A stretch of 64,000 nucleotides of DNA from Trichobilharzia regenti (Eukaryota > Platyhelminthes > Trematoda > Strigeidida > Schistosomatidae), in assembly GCA_944472135.2 (NCBI GenBank), contig OX235270.1:44764352-44828351 (forward strand), read 5' to 3'. The translations under genes were made by a program, and so were the position numbers. The number at the start of each line of letters is the position of its first letter. Position 1 is the first letter of the stretch. Positions 22,398 to 32,980 of the stretch are shown here, in pieces. A model generated the notes under the pieces. The model was not told the origin of the DNA, ran no database searches, and saw only the letters and a program-made list of their open reading frames with translations.

Positions 22398-23640
22398 TAA
22401 ATTTTGAGGCTTTAATAATCATGTCTGATGATTTGATTTTTCACATGTTTCCGAATATTTTGTTTTGAAATGAGGTGTGGTTTTACGGTTTTTTATCCGC
22501 AGGTTTTTTCCTTTTTTTGTATTGTTCGATTTTTTTAATTGTTTTCAGAATTTTATTATTTTGGTTTCTGTGAATTGGTATTTCTTGGTGTAATATGATT
22601 TACGTTCTTATATTTTCACGTGGTCTTATTTAGCGTCTAACTCGCTGGAGTAATCCACGTTATTTTATTTCAAGAATTTCTAGTTTACTTCTCCATTCCG
22701 CTTGCTTCCAAGCAGTTTCTCAAAACTTCTATTTCGTGTCAGCTCATTTCTTACTTTTAGATTTCGCAGCTTGTTTTTGATGCTTGACGTGGTATATCCA
22801 TCTGCTTTTTATTTTTATTCAATATGTGTTATTTTATGTTTTTTGTGTTGTTTTATATGATTTTTTTCTTTCATTATTTGGCAAAATTTGTTTTTGTTTG
22901 CTCCTCGATACAGTCATCTTCTCTTTACGATTTTTGTGTGCTTGTGTTTTGATTGATTATATCTTTGTTTTTATTTTCGCTTTGGTCTAATGCTACTCTG
23001 TTTGTACATTTTCCTAGCGTATAATTATTTGCTATTCTTGGCGATATTTTTCGCCAACTTTTTTCGTTATAAAGGCGTTCTCATTCCACTGGAATATCTC
23101 ATCTTTCTTCATCTTCTCACTCTACTTGTTCAAAAATATTGTTTTTTATTTTCTGGGAAATTACAAGAGACAATTCACCATTCTATTGGTTTTTATTTCT
23201 TTGCTTTTGCACCTGGTGTCTTTTAATGCAGCAGTCGTAGTCTCCACACACACACACACTTCTTTTTGGCTACGTAAATAAACAAACTTTAATTAGTGAA
23301 TTGTATTATGCGTTTTCACTCAAAACGCTTATTCTATGTTGTGAAATTACCGGTGGCAAGATAGGATATTATTGAAATTCAAAATTAACATTACTGTTAT
23401 GATTTATCTTTGTTTTATCAAGCAAATTTGAATATTCTTAAAACAGAACTTCTTTACGGAATTGACCTTTGTGTAGTTTCTATGTGGATATACTCAAAAA
23501 TACCAATTGGCATTCCAAAATATTGCCATTTGATTGAAAATGTCCTCGTCAGCAACATACTAATTGAAATTAAAGTGGCTATAATAGAATAAAAACAAAT
23601 TACTCCAAAATTGGAATGATAGCAGGGAAAATATCATTAA
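22398..23640. other. T-rich flank of the array without a recognisable gene
   Basis: Strong T bias on the plus strand produces long hydrophobic frames (22784-22990 and 22990-23226) that look like composition artefacts. It contains an inverted diverged copy of an array block (listed separately) and a short CA run at about 23248-23261. Confidence 0.5.
22640..22760 (-). repeat. Diverged inverted copy of the array-unit start block
   Basis: The reverse complement shares, in order, GAAATGAG, a GAA(G/A)TAGAAGT-like stretch, GGAAGCAAGCGGAATGGAG (unit: AGAAGCAAGTGGAATGGAG), a GAAAT stretch and a TACTCC...CACGT stretch with the first ~150 bases of the unit. The block is therefore a dispersed repeat in its own right, older than the array. 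Confidence 0.55.
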
Positions 23641-24330
23641 TTATTATTATTATATCCTTTAATTCCTAGAGGAATATAGGGCTTCAGCTGGGTGTCTCCA
23701 TTGGCTTCTGTTTTCTGCCAACTTTTTCACTCCTCTCCAGGTCTGTCCACATGCTTTCATCTCCTTCTCGCATGACTTCCTCCAAGTCACCCTCACACTG
23801 ACGACCAACTCGCTGCTTCCCTTTCGAGTTCCACTCGAGCAATGGCTTGTCTAGTGATGTCACTTGATACTTTCCTCAGAGTATGACCAATCCATCTCCA
23901 TTTCTTCCTGCTTAGTTGTTGAACAGTCGGTTCCTGGCCGGCCATTTGATCTTGAGTATTGAGCGAAGACAGCTACCTGTTGATGAAGGTCTGAAGTTTG
24001 TTTGAGATGCTGTTTATGACGCGCTGGCCAAGTCTCTGATCCAATCGTATAGTAGCACTGACTCACTTCACATTGGAGTTGAAAATCCGGATGTTATTTT
24101 GATTTTCATTCTGAGTGATGTTGACCTCCACACAGACTTAAGGGTAATGAAAGCCTGTCTTGCTTTTCCGATTCTGGCTTTGATATCGTCGTCAGTTCCG
24201 TTCGCCTGTATTTGAAACGATGCTTCCCAGGTGGGTAGGTAAGGGGGGTCGTTTCTTTCAGGTTCCTCCCATTTATGCAGGCTGATTGTTGTCTGTTTTC
24301 TGTTGTTGTTGTAGCTGTTGGTGGTGGCTA
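23641..24330 (-). mobile_element. RTE-clade (SR3/Perere-3-like) LINE 3' end, 5'-truncated
   Basis: Minus strand ends in (TAA)n preceded by a GAAGCCCTATATTCCTCTAG-like stretch, and upstream encodes decayed C-terminal reverse transcriptase-thumb and connector sequence (R-K-K-W-R-W-I-G-H-T-L-R-like segment near 23880, D-W-I-R-D-L-A-S-like near 24040). More diverged than the three related copies to its right. Confidence 0.7.
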
Positions 24331-25234
24331 ATTAGGGCATACAAAATTTAAACATCTCAGTTTTAATTTGATAAGCTGTTGACAGCATTAAACAGGGAAA
24401 CGTCAGTAAAAACAATAGTGTTTTGTTTTTCATTCATTGACAAATACAAAAGCCTTTATTATAATGAATCTCAGTTTTGCGTTTAATTCATCGTGAATTT
24501 ACATACATTTCAAAATAGGAAATGAGGAAGAGGAGAAAAATACATAGTAGACAGTGAAACTCTTTTTTTCCGCCCTTCCGACTTAATAGCGAGGTCGGTA
24601 ACAAAATAAGTATTAAAACAAAAATTCAAGTTAATGAAATGGTAGCATTAATGTGTGCGTAAAACTTGGGCACTCCGGTAGTAAGTAATTCCATATTAGT
24701 TTGTTTATTAGATGTATCACACAGTGAAACAGTATTGTTTACTGGATGACGTTTTGAACAAAATCTATTGTTCATTGTCATATCATTTGTAATCATACGA
24801 AACATCTAATAAACAAATTAATATGAAATGGTAGTGAAACAGTATGTTATAAAAAATACAGTTAACCAGTTATATGAATTATTTGGTACTTGGTGATACG
24901 GTCAAAGTCCACTGGTACAAATTATTAGTGTAATCTACAATAGTGTTCACTGTTTGAGTCGTGTCTACTAGTAGAAGCTGTGCACCGGTTGATGAATGGT
25001 CTACGGATAGGTGGTTCCTGCGAAATCAAAAGGATGCAACACAAGTAATAGTGAAGCAAGTAGACAGTATGGAATAGTGAGAAGAGGAAGCGTCAAGCAG
25101 CGCATTGTATTTCAGATTATGCTCCAAAGTTGTGTATATTTTACAATGAATAGGTTTAATCAAGAGCCATGTACAACATTTCCACGTTTAAGTACAATCA
25201 TATTGTTTCAGACACCAAACTATGATCGCGTAAA
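24331..25234. other. Unassigned DNA with a foldback repeat
   Basis: No recognised gene. A short foldback at 24689-24828 is listed separately. The plus-strand frame at 25011-25403 runs into the next RTE copy and has no known motif. Confidence 0.45.
24689..24828. repeat. Small foldback element with 27-base inverted arms
   Basis: Arms at 24689-24715 and 24802-24828 are reverse complements with two mismatches (both contain TTTGTTTATTAGATGT or its complement), separated by 86 bases. Could be a MITE-like element or a transcribed hairpin; no clear target-site duplication was seen. Confidence 0.6.
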
Positions 25235-26115
25235 TTATTATTATATTATTATTATAAACTTTAATTCCCAGAGGAACATAGATCTTCAGCTGCACATCTC
25301 CACTGCCTTAAGTTTTCTGCCAACTTCATCACACCCCTCCACATCTGCCCTCATGCTTTCAACTCCTCTTCACATGACCTCCTCCAAGTCACCCTCACAC
25401 TGACGACCAACTCGCTGCTTCCCTTTCGAGTTCCACTCGAGCAATGGCTTGTCTAGCGATGTCACTTGATACTTTCCTCAGAGTATGACCAGCCAATCCA
25501 TCTCCATTTCTTCCTGCCTATTTGTTTCACAATCGGTTCCTGCTGGATCGGTTCGCTAATTGCCAGAGATCCCTCCCTGTTGCTGATCTTTTCTGGCTGG
25601 CCATCTGATCTTGAGTACTGGGTGAAGACAACTGTTAATGAAGGTCTGAAGTTTGTTTGAGGTGCTGTTTATGACGCGCTGGCCAAATCTCTGATCCAAT
25701 CGTATAGTAGCACTGACTCACTTCACATTGGAGTTGAAAATCCGGATGTTATTTTGATTTTCATTATGAGTTCTGTTGACCTCCACACAGACTTGAGAGT
25801 AATGAGAGCTTGTCTTGCTTTCGCGGTCCTTGCTTTGATATCCCCGTCAGTCCCGCCTGTATTTGAAACGATGCTTCCCAGGTGGGTAGGTAAGGGGGGT
25901 CGTTTCTTTCAAATTCCTCCCATTTATGCAGGCTGATTGTAGTCTGTTGTTGTTGTTGTTGTTGGCTGGGAATCTCCATCCCTCCGCTTTATCTATGTTC
26001 ACCTGAAGTCCTCCCTATTTTTGATACTTCTTCTACCAGCTTGTCGCTTTTGACTTACATATCTTCCAGTTTGTGGGAAATCAGACATATATCATCGCCG
26101 AAGTCCAGATCCAGT
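25235..26115 (-). mobile_element. RTE-clade (SR3/Perere-3-like) LINE 3' part, 5'-truncated at RT motif C
   Basis: The (TAA)n-type tail is at 25235-25255. Going up in coordinates the minus strand encodes a decayed C-terminal region and, near 26090-26115, L-D-F-G-D-D-I-C-L-I-S, the catalytic F-x-D-D with alanine changed to glycine. The 25466-25660 portion is identical in peptide (complement frame) to parts of the copies at 28652-28846 and 29794-29988. Confidence 0.75.
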
Positions 26116-26439
26116 TCGTAGTGATATCAGCAGTGTACTTGTCTAGTTTTACTTGCCCTTTTGAGGATTTGGTGCTGTTTAACTTAGCTGCAGGCAGATA
26201 TTGTTTCACTACTCCTTGTATCCTTTTATCAGTCATTTGAAGTACTAACTCTCCATAAAGTGAAAGACAAATAATGAACACGGCTGAGAGCTTTCTTTTC
26301 CCTGCTTTTTCTGAATAGTTTGACAGACTCACAGACATCCGCCGTAACATTAAATTCATGGTGAAATATAAACATGATAACTAGTTTAATTTTACGACTA
26401 CAAAGTCCATCCATGGAATTGAAACTTGGACAAGCAATA

Positions 26440-26960
26440 TATTCAACAGTTATTGAAAAGATTCACAAAACCAACACAATTACTTAATTCAATAGTGCGT
26501 AGAACAAAAGATGCAATACTACAAGAGGACTACAATAACAACATCTAAAAGATAAATTGCATCAACCCGTGGATGAACCCTATGCTGTCAAAAGTGTACG
26601 TTCCATCTGACTTTGCATCCAAGAACATTAATTAGCCACCTAAAGACATAGCAAGAATTCCTTCATGTTAATACATAAATACAACAATTTTATTAGAAAA
26701 ATGTAGAAATTACAAAGTGTTGAAATATTAAAACCGCCAGAGAATCCCTAAAAACGCATTCAGTAGACATGTTGACATAAATCAAATTTATAATTCGATA
26801 AATTACGTGATAAAGATCAAACAACAGGTCTAAGAGATGATGAAAACCACCATCTCAATTGACACATGGATAACAAAGCTTTTGAAGACAAATAATTAAT
26901 AATCAGGGTTATCAGAGGAAACTCATTTCACATTCAGTTTATCACTGAAGCTAATGTCTA
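26440..26960 (+). mobile_element. Decayed Penelope-like element GIY-YIG fragment
   Basis: About 26530-26650 aligns at DNA level with the GIY-YIG region of the Penelope copy at 54340-54460 (shared stretches such as TTTGCATCCA and TTAGCCacCtAAAGACAT). About 26830-26880 resembles the D-N-H-x-H-Q-F-D-W segment, after ~140 extra bases. No frame is preserved. Assignment rests on visual alignment only. Confidence 0.4.
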
Positions 26961-27435
26961 TAAGGGCGATAAAACTTCTCAATCACTCCATTCAGATCAC
27001 AGGACACAGGCACATCATGAACACAAAACTCCTCATTTTTTCAAATAAATCCGGGTTTTGTGGGCTGGCAACAGATAATCTAAATTAGTGCTGATATAAT
27101 CGAAACATTTGAAGATGAACACAGTGCCACTACTTTAATAGTTATCTTCAAAATAAAATCGAATATTTACAAGGAAGTAAGATTTTATCACTTGAACAAC
27201 ACACCAGAAATGTTGAATATGCACACATCCAGTCTTTTTCTTCTGTGGTAAAAAGGCGATGTGATTAACCACTCATCTTATCAGGATTATATGCCATAAT
27301 CTTTGCCTAACTTCTTTTAGTTGCTTATGATTTTGGAATATTATTACGTTTGATCTCTTTTCAGCTTTTTTTCACTACTTAAATCTCATTTTCTGGTATC
27401 TCTTTAATATTTCTTACTTATCTATCACATTTTAG
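26961..27435. other. Unassigned DNA
   Basis: No frame, motif or repeat recognised. Confidence 0.4.
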
Positions 27436-29080
27436 ATTAGTGTCGCCTACAAAATCTGGATTTGAATGCAAGCTACTATACACTGAACAAAAGAGTAAAG
27501 AAGAGTGCCAGGGAAGACAAAAGAAAATATTATGAATCCATTGGAAGCGAAACAGAACAAGCTGCAGGCAAAGGAGACCTCACAACATTCTACCAAACAA
27601 CTAGGCACCTACCGGCAAAAGTCCCACACAGATTAAGCCAGTGAAGGATGACGATGGAAACCCAATCACGAAAGAAGTGGAGCAAAGAAAACACTGGAAT
27701 TATGCTCCTGTCCATCCCAAACGAAATACTAAGCCGCATCATCCTGGAGAGAATAAAACACACCGTCCTGGATGAAAAACTTCGACCGGAACAAGCTGGA
27801 TTCAGGAGAAACAAGTCGTGTATTGATCAAATCGCCACACAGCTGATCACTATTGAACAAAGCTTGGAATGGTAGTTGCCCCTCTACCTCACTCATTTTC
27901 ATTTTCATCGACTTTGAAAAGGCTTTTGACAGCATCGATCGAGAGGTCATTTGGAAACTACTTCGCTACTACGGGGTCCCACCGACAATAATACATCTCA
28001 TCCAACAGTTATGCGACAATGTTGCATGCCAAGTAATCAACAACGGGAAAATTACGGAAATATTCGAAGTGAGGACGGGAGTGAGACAAGGCTGCCTGCT
28101 ATCGTCAATGGTTTTCGTGATTGCAGTAGATTGCGTAATGCGACAGACAACAGGAAATAAGGAAACGGCCACAAAATGGACTCACACAAAAATCTTGGAG
28201 GATCTGGACTTCGCCCATGATGATATATGTTTAATTTGCTACAAACTGGAAAATACGCAAGTCAAAAGCAACAAGCTGGTAGAAGAAGTATCAAAAATAG
28301 GGAGGACTTCAGGTGAACATAGATAAAGCGGAGGGGATGGAGATTCCTAGCCAACAACAACAACAACAGACTACAATCAGCCTGCATAAATGGGAGGAAT
28401 TTGAAAGAAACGACCCCCTTACCTACCCACCTGGGAAGCATCGTTTCAAATACAGGCGGGACTGGCGGGGATATCAAAGCAAGGACCGCGAAAGCAAGAC
28501 AAGCTCTCATTACTCTCAAGTCTGTGTGGAGGTCAACAGAACTCATAATGAAAATCAAAATAACATCCGGATTTTCAACTCCAATGTGAAGTGAGTCAGT
28601 GCTACTATACGATTGGATCAGAGACTTGGCCAGCGCGTCATAAACAGCACCTCAAACAAACTTCAGACCTTCATTAACAGTTGTCTTCACCCAGTACTCA
28701 AGATCAGATGGCCAGCCAGAAAAGATCAGCAACAGGGAGGGATCTCTGGCAATTAGCGAACCGATCCAGCAGGAACCGATTGTGAAACAAATAGGCAGGA
28801 AGAAATGGAGATGGATTGGCTGGTCATACTCTGAGGAAAGTATCAAGTGACATCGCTAGACAAGCCATTGCTCGAGTGGAACTCGAAAGGGAAGCGGCGA
28901 GTTGGTCGTCAGTGTGAGGGTGACTTGGAGGAGGTCATGTGAAGATGAGATGAAGGCAGGTGGACAGTGTTGGAGCCAGGTGAAATCTTTAGCAGAGAAC
29001 CGAACACAATGGAGACGCGAAGCTGAAGCTATATGTCCCTCTATGAATTAAAGGAAATAATAATGATAATAGTAATAACT
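27436..29080 (+). mobile_element. RTE-clade (SR3/Perere-3-like) LINE with internal deletion, broken
   Basis: Starts in the connector (L-N-K-R-V-K-K-S-A-R-E-D-K-R-K-Y-Y near 27480-27535), then jumps at about 27693 straight to the RT segment G-I-M-L-L-S-I-P. Relative to the copy at 46100-49258 about 350 bases are missing, and the joint lies within a short shared AACACTGGAAT-like stretch. RT motif A (F-I-D-F-E-K-A-F-D-S) and motif B (G-V-R-Q-G-C-L-L-S) follow. Motif C reads F-A-H-D-D, an inserted residue in the catalytic F-A-D-D. It ends at 29030-29080 in GTCCCTCTATGAATTAAAGG and an (AAT)n tail. Confidence 0.85.
27853..28326 (+). pseudogene. RTE reverse transcriptase fragment
   Basis: 157 codons holding motifs A and B and a disrupted motif C (F-A-H-D-D). 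The frame is shifted relative to the upstream segment 27648-27875, which carries Q-A-G-F-R-R-N-K-S-C-I-D-Q-I, and to the downstream glutamine-rich segment at 28313-28594. Inactive. Confidence 0.8.
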
Positions 29081-29679
29081 TTTCTGAAGAGATCTGTCTC
29101 GCTTATCTCGGACATGTTTAATTACTTTCAAAATAAAATGAATCAAAATGTGCATAGCTGAAATATTTTATTCCCCCTAGGGTTTCATATTTTATTTCTA
29201 TTTTTAGTTCACTAAATAAATCAAGGCATTAAATTTTATCATACTGCAAAAGTTGACTTTTATAGGTTGCAGTCAAATTTGACGGGTGATAAAAATGAAA
29301 AACAGTCTGCATTTTCACTCATCACAATTCAATAAAACAATTTACATGGAATAATTAGTTATCCATGGGAAATTTTATAAACAGACAACTTATGACTGAG
29401 TTTTGGCATGCATACAATGTATATTTTAGAGAAACAAGAAAGAGGGCTGTAAATTTTAATTCAGTGTCTGACTGGCATTTATGAGCATCACGGAAGGAAA
29501 TTTGCGTTTATTGTAGTTCAGATTGAATTCATTTGTAGGAAGTTAACATCTTAAACTGATTTCAGTCATATTTTATCTACATCTAGTGAAGAAAATTTAT
29601 ATTGATGAATCAAACCACATTTTTCAGGCAAAATATTCACTTTGCTTAACTCATGCTAATTTAGAATACCTGAAATTTA
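29081..29679. other. Unassigned AT-rich DNA
   Basis: No frame longer than 60 codons and no recognised repeat. Confidence 0.45.
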
Positions 29680-30290
29680 CATGCTTTCAACTCCTCTTCA
29701 CATGACCTCCTCCAAGTCACCCTCACACTGACGACCAACTCGCCGCCTCCCTTTCGAGTTCCACTCGAGCAATGGCTTGTCTAGCGATGTCACTTGATAC
29801 TTTCCTCAGAGTATGACCAGCCAATCCATCTCCATTTCTTCCTGCCTATTTGTTTCACAATCGGTTCCTGCTGGATCGGTTCGCTAATTGCCAGAGATCC
29901 CTCCCTGTTGCTGATCTTTTCTGGCTGGCCATCTGATCTTGAGTACTGGGTGAAGACAACTGTTAATGAAGGTCTGAAGTTTGTTTGAGGTGCTGTTTAT
30001 GACGCGCTGGCCAAGTCTCTGATCCAATCGTATAGTAGCACTGACTCACTTCACATTGGAGTTGAAAATCCGGATGTTATTTTGATTTTCATTATGAGTT
30101 CTGTTGACCTCCACACAGACTTGAGAGTAATGAGAGCTTGTCTTGCTTTCGCGGTCCTTGCTTTGATATCCCCGCCAGTCCCGCCTGTATTTGAAACGAT
30201 GCTTCCCAGGTGGGTAGGTAAGGGGGGTCGTTTCTTTCAAATTCCTCCCATTTATGCAGGCTGATTGTTGTCTGTTGATTTTGTTGCTGT
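29680..30290 (-). mobile_element. RTE-clade LINE fragment lacking both ends
   Basis: Very similar to 25355-25945 in the same orientation and to the complement of 28370-28960. The (TAA)n tail and last ~100 bases are absent, so this is not a simple retrotransposition product; it looks like a duplicated piece. Confidence 0.75.
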
Positions 30291-30525
30291 TGGTTTTGTT
30301 CAAGAATATTTCTCATCCCTGTTTTCTGAAGATTATATTTATATCGATATAATATTTTAGGATAGAAGTCTATAAATTTTTTTTTTTAATGTAATATCGA
30401 TTTGTAAATTATGATCAAGGCACCTACATTTCAGTAAAGATGAATAAATTAGAATAATAATAATAAAGATATAGTAGCCGATAGATTATCAACTAAAATT
30501 AGGAAAATTCCACTAAAATTCTGGA
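30291..30525. other. Unassigned AT-rich spacer
   Basis: Contains a T run at about 30378-30389 and nothing else recognisable. Confidence 0.4.
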
Positions 30526-30885
30526 TCATTCAAATCTAAACGGCCAAGATATATATAGTGTCTGAAATAACTTCTTTTGGATGCCCAAATTTGGCTTGTT
30601 TATATGGATCTCCTCAGCCTCAGCAGTATTTAATAGTCGAACTCTTAATGCAAATTTGTGATTCGTAGGTATGCGGTTAATGGCTCTGAAAGCCTGATTA
30701 ACATCAGTCTTGTGTTCCGTATCCACAAGATGAGGAAGAATAGCGCTGAGAATAGATTTTGTTTGTCCTTCACTTGACCACACAGGGTGGTGTTCTAAAA
30801 TTCGACGAGAGATGCGCCTAATTGTAGGGCCTATGTAACTGGCACCACAGGAGCAGTTAAACTCAGAAGAGCTGTCTTGTTATTG
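30526..30885 (-). mobile_element. Penelope-like element C-terminal fragment (GIY-YIG endonuclease)
   Basis: The minus-strand frame gives C-S-C-G-A-S-Y-I-G-P-T-I-R-R-I-S-R-R near 30800-30860, matching the Y-I-G-R-x-x-R core of Penelope GIY-YIG nucleases, then the family's distal segment I-x-x-I-P and L-L-N-T-A-E-A-E-E-I. The frame is open from about 30880 to 30526 but has no reverse transcriptase upstream. It resembles the C-termini at 39880 and 56067. Confidence 0.75.
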
Positions 30886-32559
30886 ATAAACATTGCACCA
30901 AGAAAGAATAAGACAATCTTTGACCTGGGGTATCTTCTATGTACTCCGGAACAATTAATATTATGTGGGGATCGTTGAAAACTGAACCAGTTGAACGATG
31001 TGCTCATGATTACTAATCGTGATTATTCCAAACGGTCGATATTTATATTGAGAACATGGAAAGCTCATCCGGGTGGTTAGAAAAATCTAATTCCTAGCTA
31101 GTGACTCGCACAAACGCCAAAATCGAAAAATGTATGAATTAGATTTTACCTTGTACAATCATCAGAATTCAGCTAATGGCATAATTCTGTTGCTACAAGA
31201 ATAGAGCTTCGATTCAGAAGCTTGAGATGTGGTCCCTAAAGCTAAAATCTGCTTCTTTCTGAGTGTATGAAAATTTCGCCACACCTATTACTTACAGAAA
31301 GGTATTTTCAAAAATCGAATTTATTTTTTGGATTGATTTAATATAAAAGCTGTTAAAATAGATAAAGTGCCTAGTTTTCATTTTGCTGTCTTTATCTTTG
31401 TTATTGTTTTTGTTCAAAGTTACAGTCTACTGATACTGTTCTGAGTTGCTAAGGTGTTTCTCAGAGAATGAAGGTTATCGGAGTTATTTCTAAAATAGAT
31501 ATTCAGACACCGAAAATTACCTCTGTACGGTGATGCGAACTGGCCAATAAGCAGTTCGTAGTAGGATCCTGGGAAGCCTTGCTTTTTATGTAGGTCACAT
31601 TTTAGAGGCCTGCTTGTAAAATCGTAGGGAAGTGTTCCAAATAACTTCTCTGTCAGTCAGATGAAATAATACCTTTCAGGCGAACTTATCGTAGTACAGT
31701 GTAGTGATGGTATAGGGTTTAGATGATTTTGGTGTTGCGCCAAACACTACACCACTATATAACTATTAGTAGTTATTATTTTCTACTAGAATAGAAAGAT
31801 ACATTGAATTAGGGAGAAACTAGCAATGGAGGCTTGGTCTTTTCGTTACCTCTTCAAACAAAACGATGGATTGCAACTGCAGTGAGAATAAAGGTCAACT
31901 ATAACATGAAGAGAGCTTATCAAGCAACCGCGGTCGATAGACATCATATTACCTCTGAACTTCGGCGCACAGAGTCAGGAGTTCACGACGAGAAGAGAAT
32001 AAAATTGGGTGGTCTTGCGGGAACGGGTGGTTGTAGATCAGCTAGTGTAGATATTCTTCTGATAAACTCAATTAAACCTTATTTTACCTACGTCTTATAT
32101 AAAAGATGTCTAATATTATGCGTCATTTCGCTAAATTATTTAAATGCATTCATATGGTTATGTCCAAATTAAGCTTTTTCATAATGTATTGCATCTCAGT
32201 AGTCTACCTACGTGTCGGATATTGTCAACTGAGTAAAGTGCATTGGAGAGGAAATTATAAATGAATTTTTCAATGGTTAACAACTCTCCTTATTTATGAT
32301 TAATAGCTTTATTCTCTAATTTTTCCATTAACTGTTTATTTTATAATGTATTCCTAACTCATTTTGTTATTTTATTTGAAAATGTTATGCAATTAAGAAA
32401 TACCTGAATTACGTAAAATCGTGGTAGAAAGTTTCAGAGGACGTCGTTTTTGACCTATAGACTGATAGATACATTCATTTTCTGCGTGAAAATCATAAAA
32501 ATATTTATCTGATGTACTGGCATTTCTGTAATTATATTTGATAAAAGGTAGACTAGTGC
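30886..32559. other. Unassigned DNA
   Basis: No recognised element. A 112-codon plus-strand frame lies at 31834-32172 (listed separately). Confidence 0.45.
31834..32172 (+). CDS. Unrecognised 112-codon frame
   Basis: The first ~70 residues are basic and polar (several R, K, H), the last ~40 are hydrophobic with cysteines. The start is a GTG-type codon in the frame, so a start is not convincing. Could be part of a host exon or chance; I do not recognise a family. Confidence 0.15.
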   Translation: MVFSLPLQTKRWIATAVRIKVNYNMKRAYQATAVDRHHITSELRRTESGVHDEKRIKLGGLAGTGGCRSASVDILLINSIKPYFTYVLYKRCLILCVISLNYLNAFIWLCPN

Positions 32560-32980
32560 ATCAGTAGCACAGTGGATAGGATGCTCGCCAACCATTCAGA
32601 TGGTCCGGGGTTTGGTCCTCAGCCGACTCACTCCTTTACCTTGCTAAGCTAGTAACAAGACTAGTAAAGAGCGAAGGTCGGTCATGAGGCTAGCAACCCC
32701 ATCTTGTAAAGATAAACATTGCTACAGAAACTTCAAGTCTGTGCGTCGGTGGCACAGCGGTCAGGACTCTCGCCGATCATGCACATGGTCCGGGGTTCGA
32801 TCCTTTGCCAACGCACACCTGATATCTATGATCGGCCTGCAAAAATTTGGGCTACCGATATAACATGCTGAAAATTCCATAAATGTACCAAAAATACAGT
32901 GTGGAATCAAGCTGTAATAAAAAAATCTAGCTTGAAGCCCTATGTTCTCCTGGGAACGTGAAGGAATAAAATAAATAGGT
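32560..32980 (+). mobile_element. tRNA-headed SINE (type 1) with RTE-like body and tail, interrupted by a second SINE
   Basis: The head at 32560-32630 has an A-box-like TAGCACAGTGGATAGGA and a B-box-like GGGTTTGGTCC. The body at 32640-32733 contains GAGGCTAGCAACCCC and GCTACAGAAACTTCAAG, which match the 5' region of the RTE at 46165-46220. The tail at 32928-32980, CTTGAAGCCCTATGTTCTCC, matches the 3' end of RTE copies (52205-52235). A type 2 SINE splits body and tail. Confidence 0.7.
32734..32927 (+). mobile_element. tRNA-headed SINE (type 2) nested in the type 1 SINE
   Basis: tRNA-like head with TGGCACAGCGGTCAGGAC and GGGGTTCGATCC boxes, then ACACCTGATATCTATGATCG and CCGATATAACATGCTG. The same order occurs in minus orientation at 58195-58383, which defines the family. 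It interrupts a CTTCAAG...CTTGAAG segment that is continuous in the type 1 SINE at 52995-53225. Confidence 0.7.

Noticed and set aside
22784..23226. Two adjacent hydrophobic frames that could be membrane proteins
   Set aside because: The DNA is T-rich, which yields F/L/I/V/Y-rich frames by chance; no motif, start context or splice signal.
25466..25660. 64-codon frame identical at three places (also 28652-28846 and 29794-29988)
   Set aside because: It is antisense to RTE coding sequence; identity reflects copied RTE ends, not a gene family.
32745..32815. tRNA gene
   Set aside because: A- and B-box-like segments are present, but the same unit recurs at 58.3 kb with a long non-tRNA body, and no full cloverleaf was evident; these are SINE heads.
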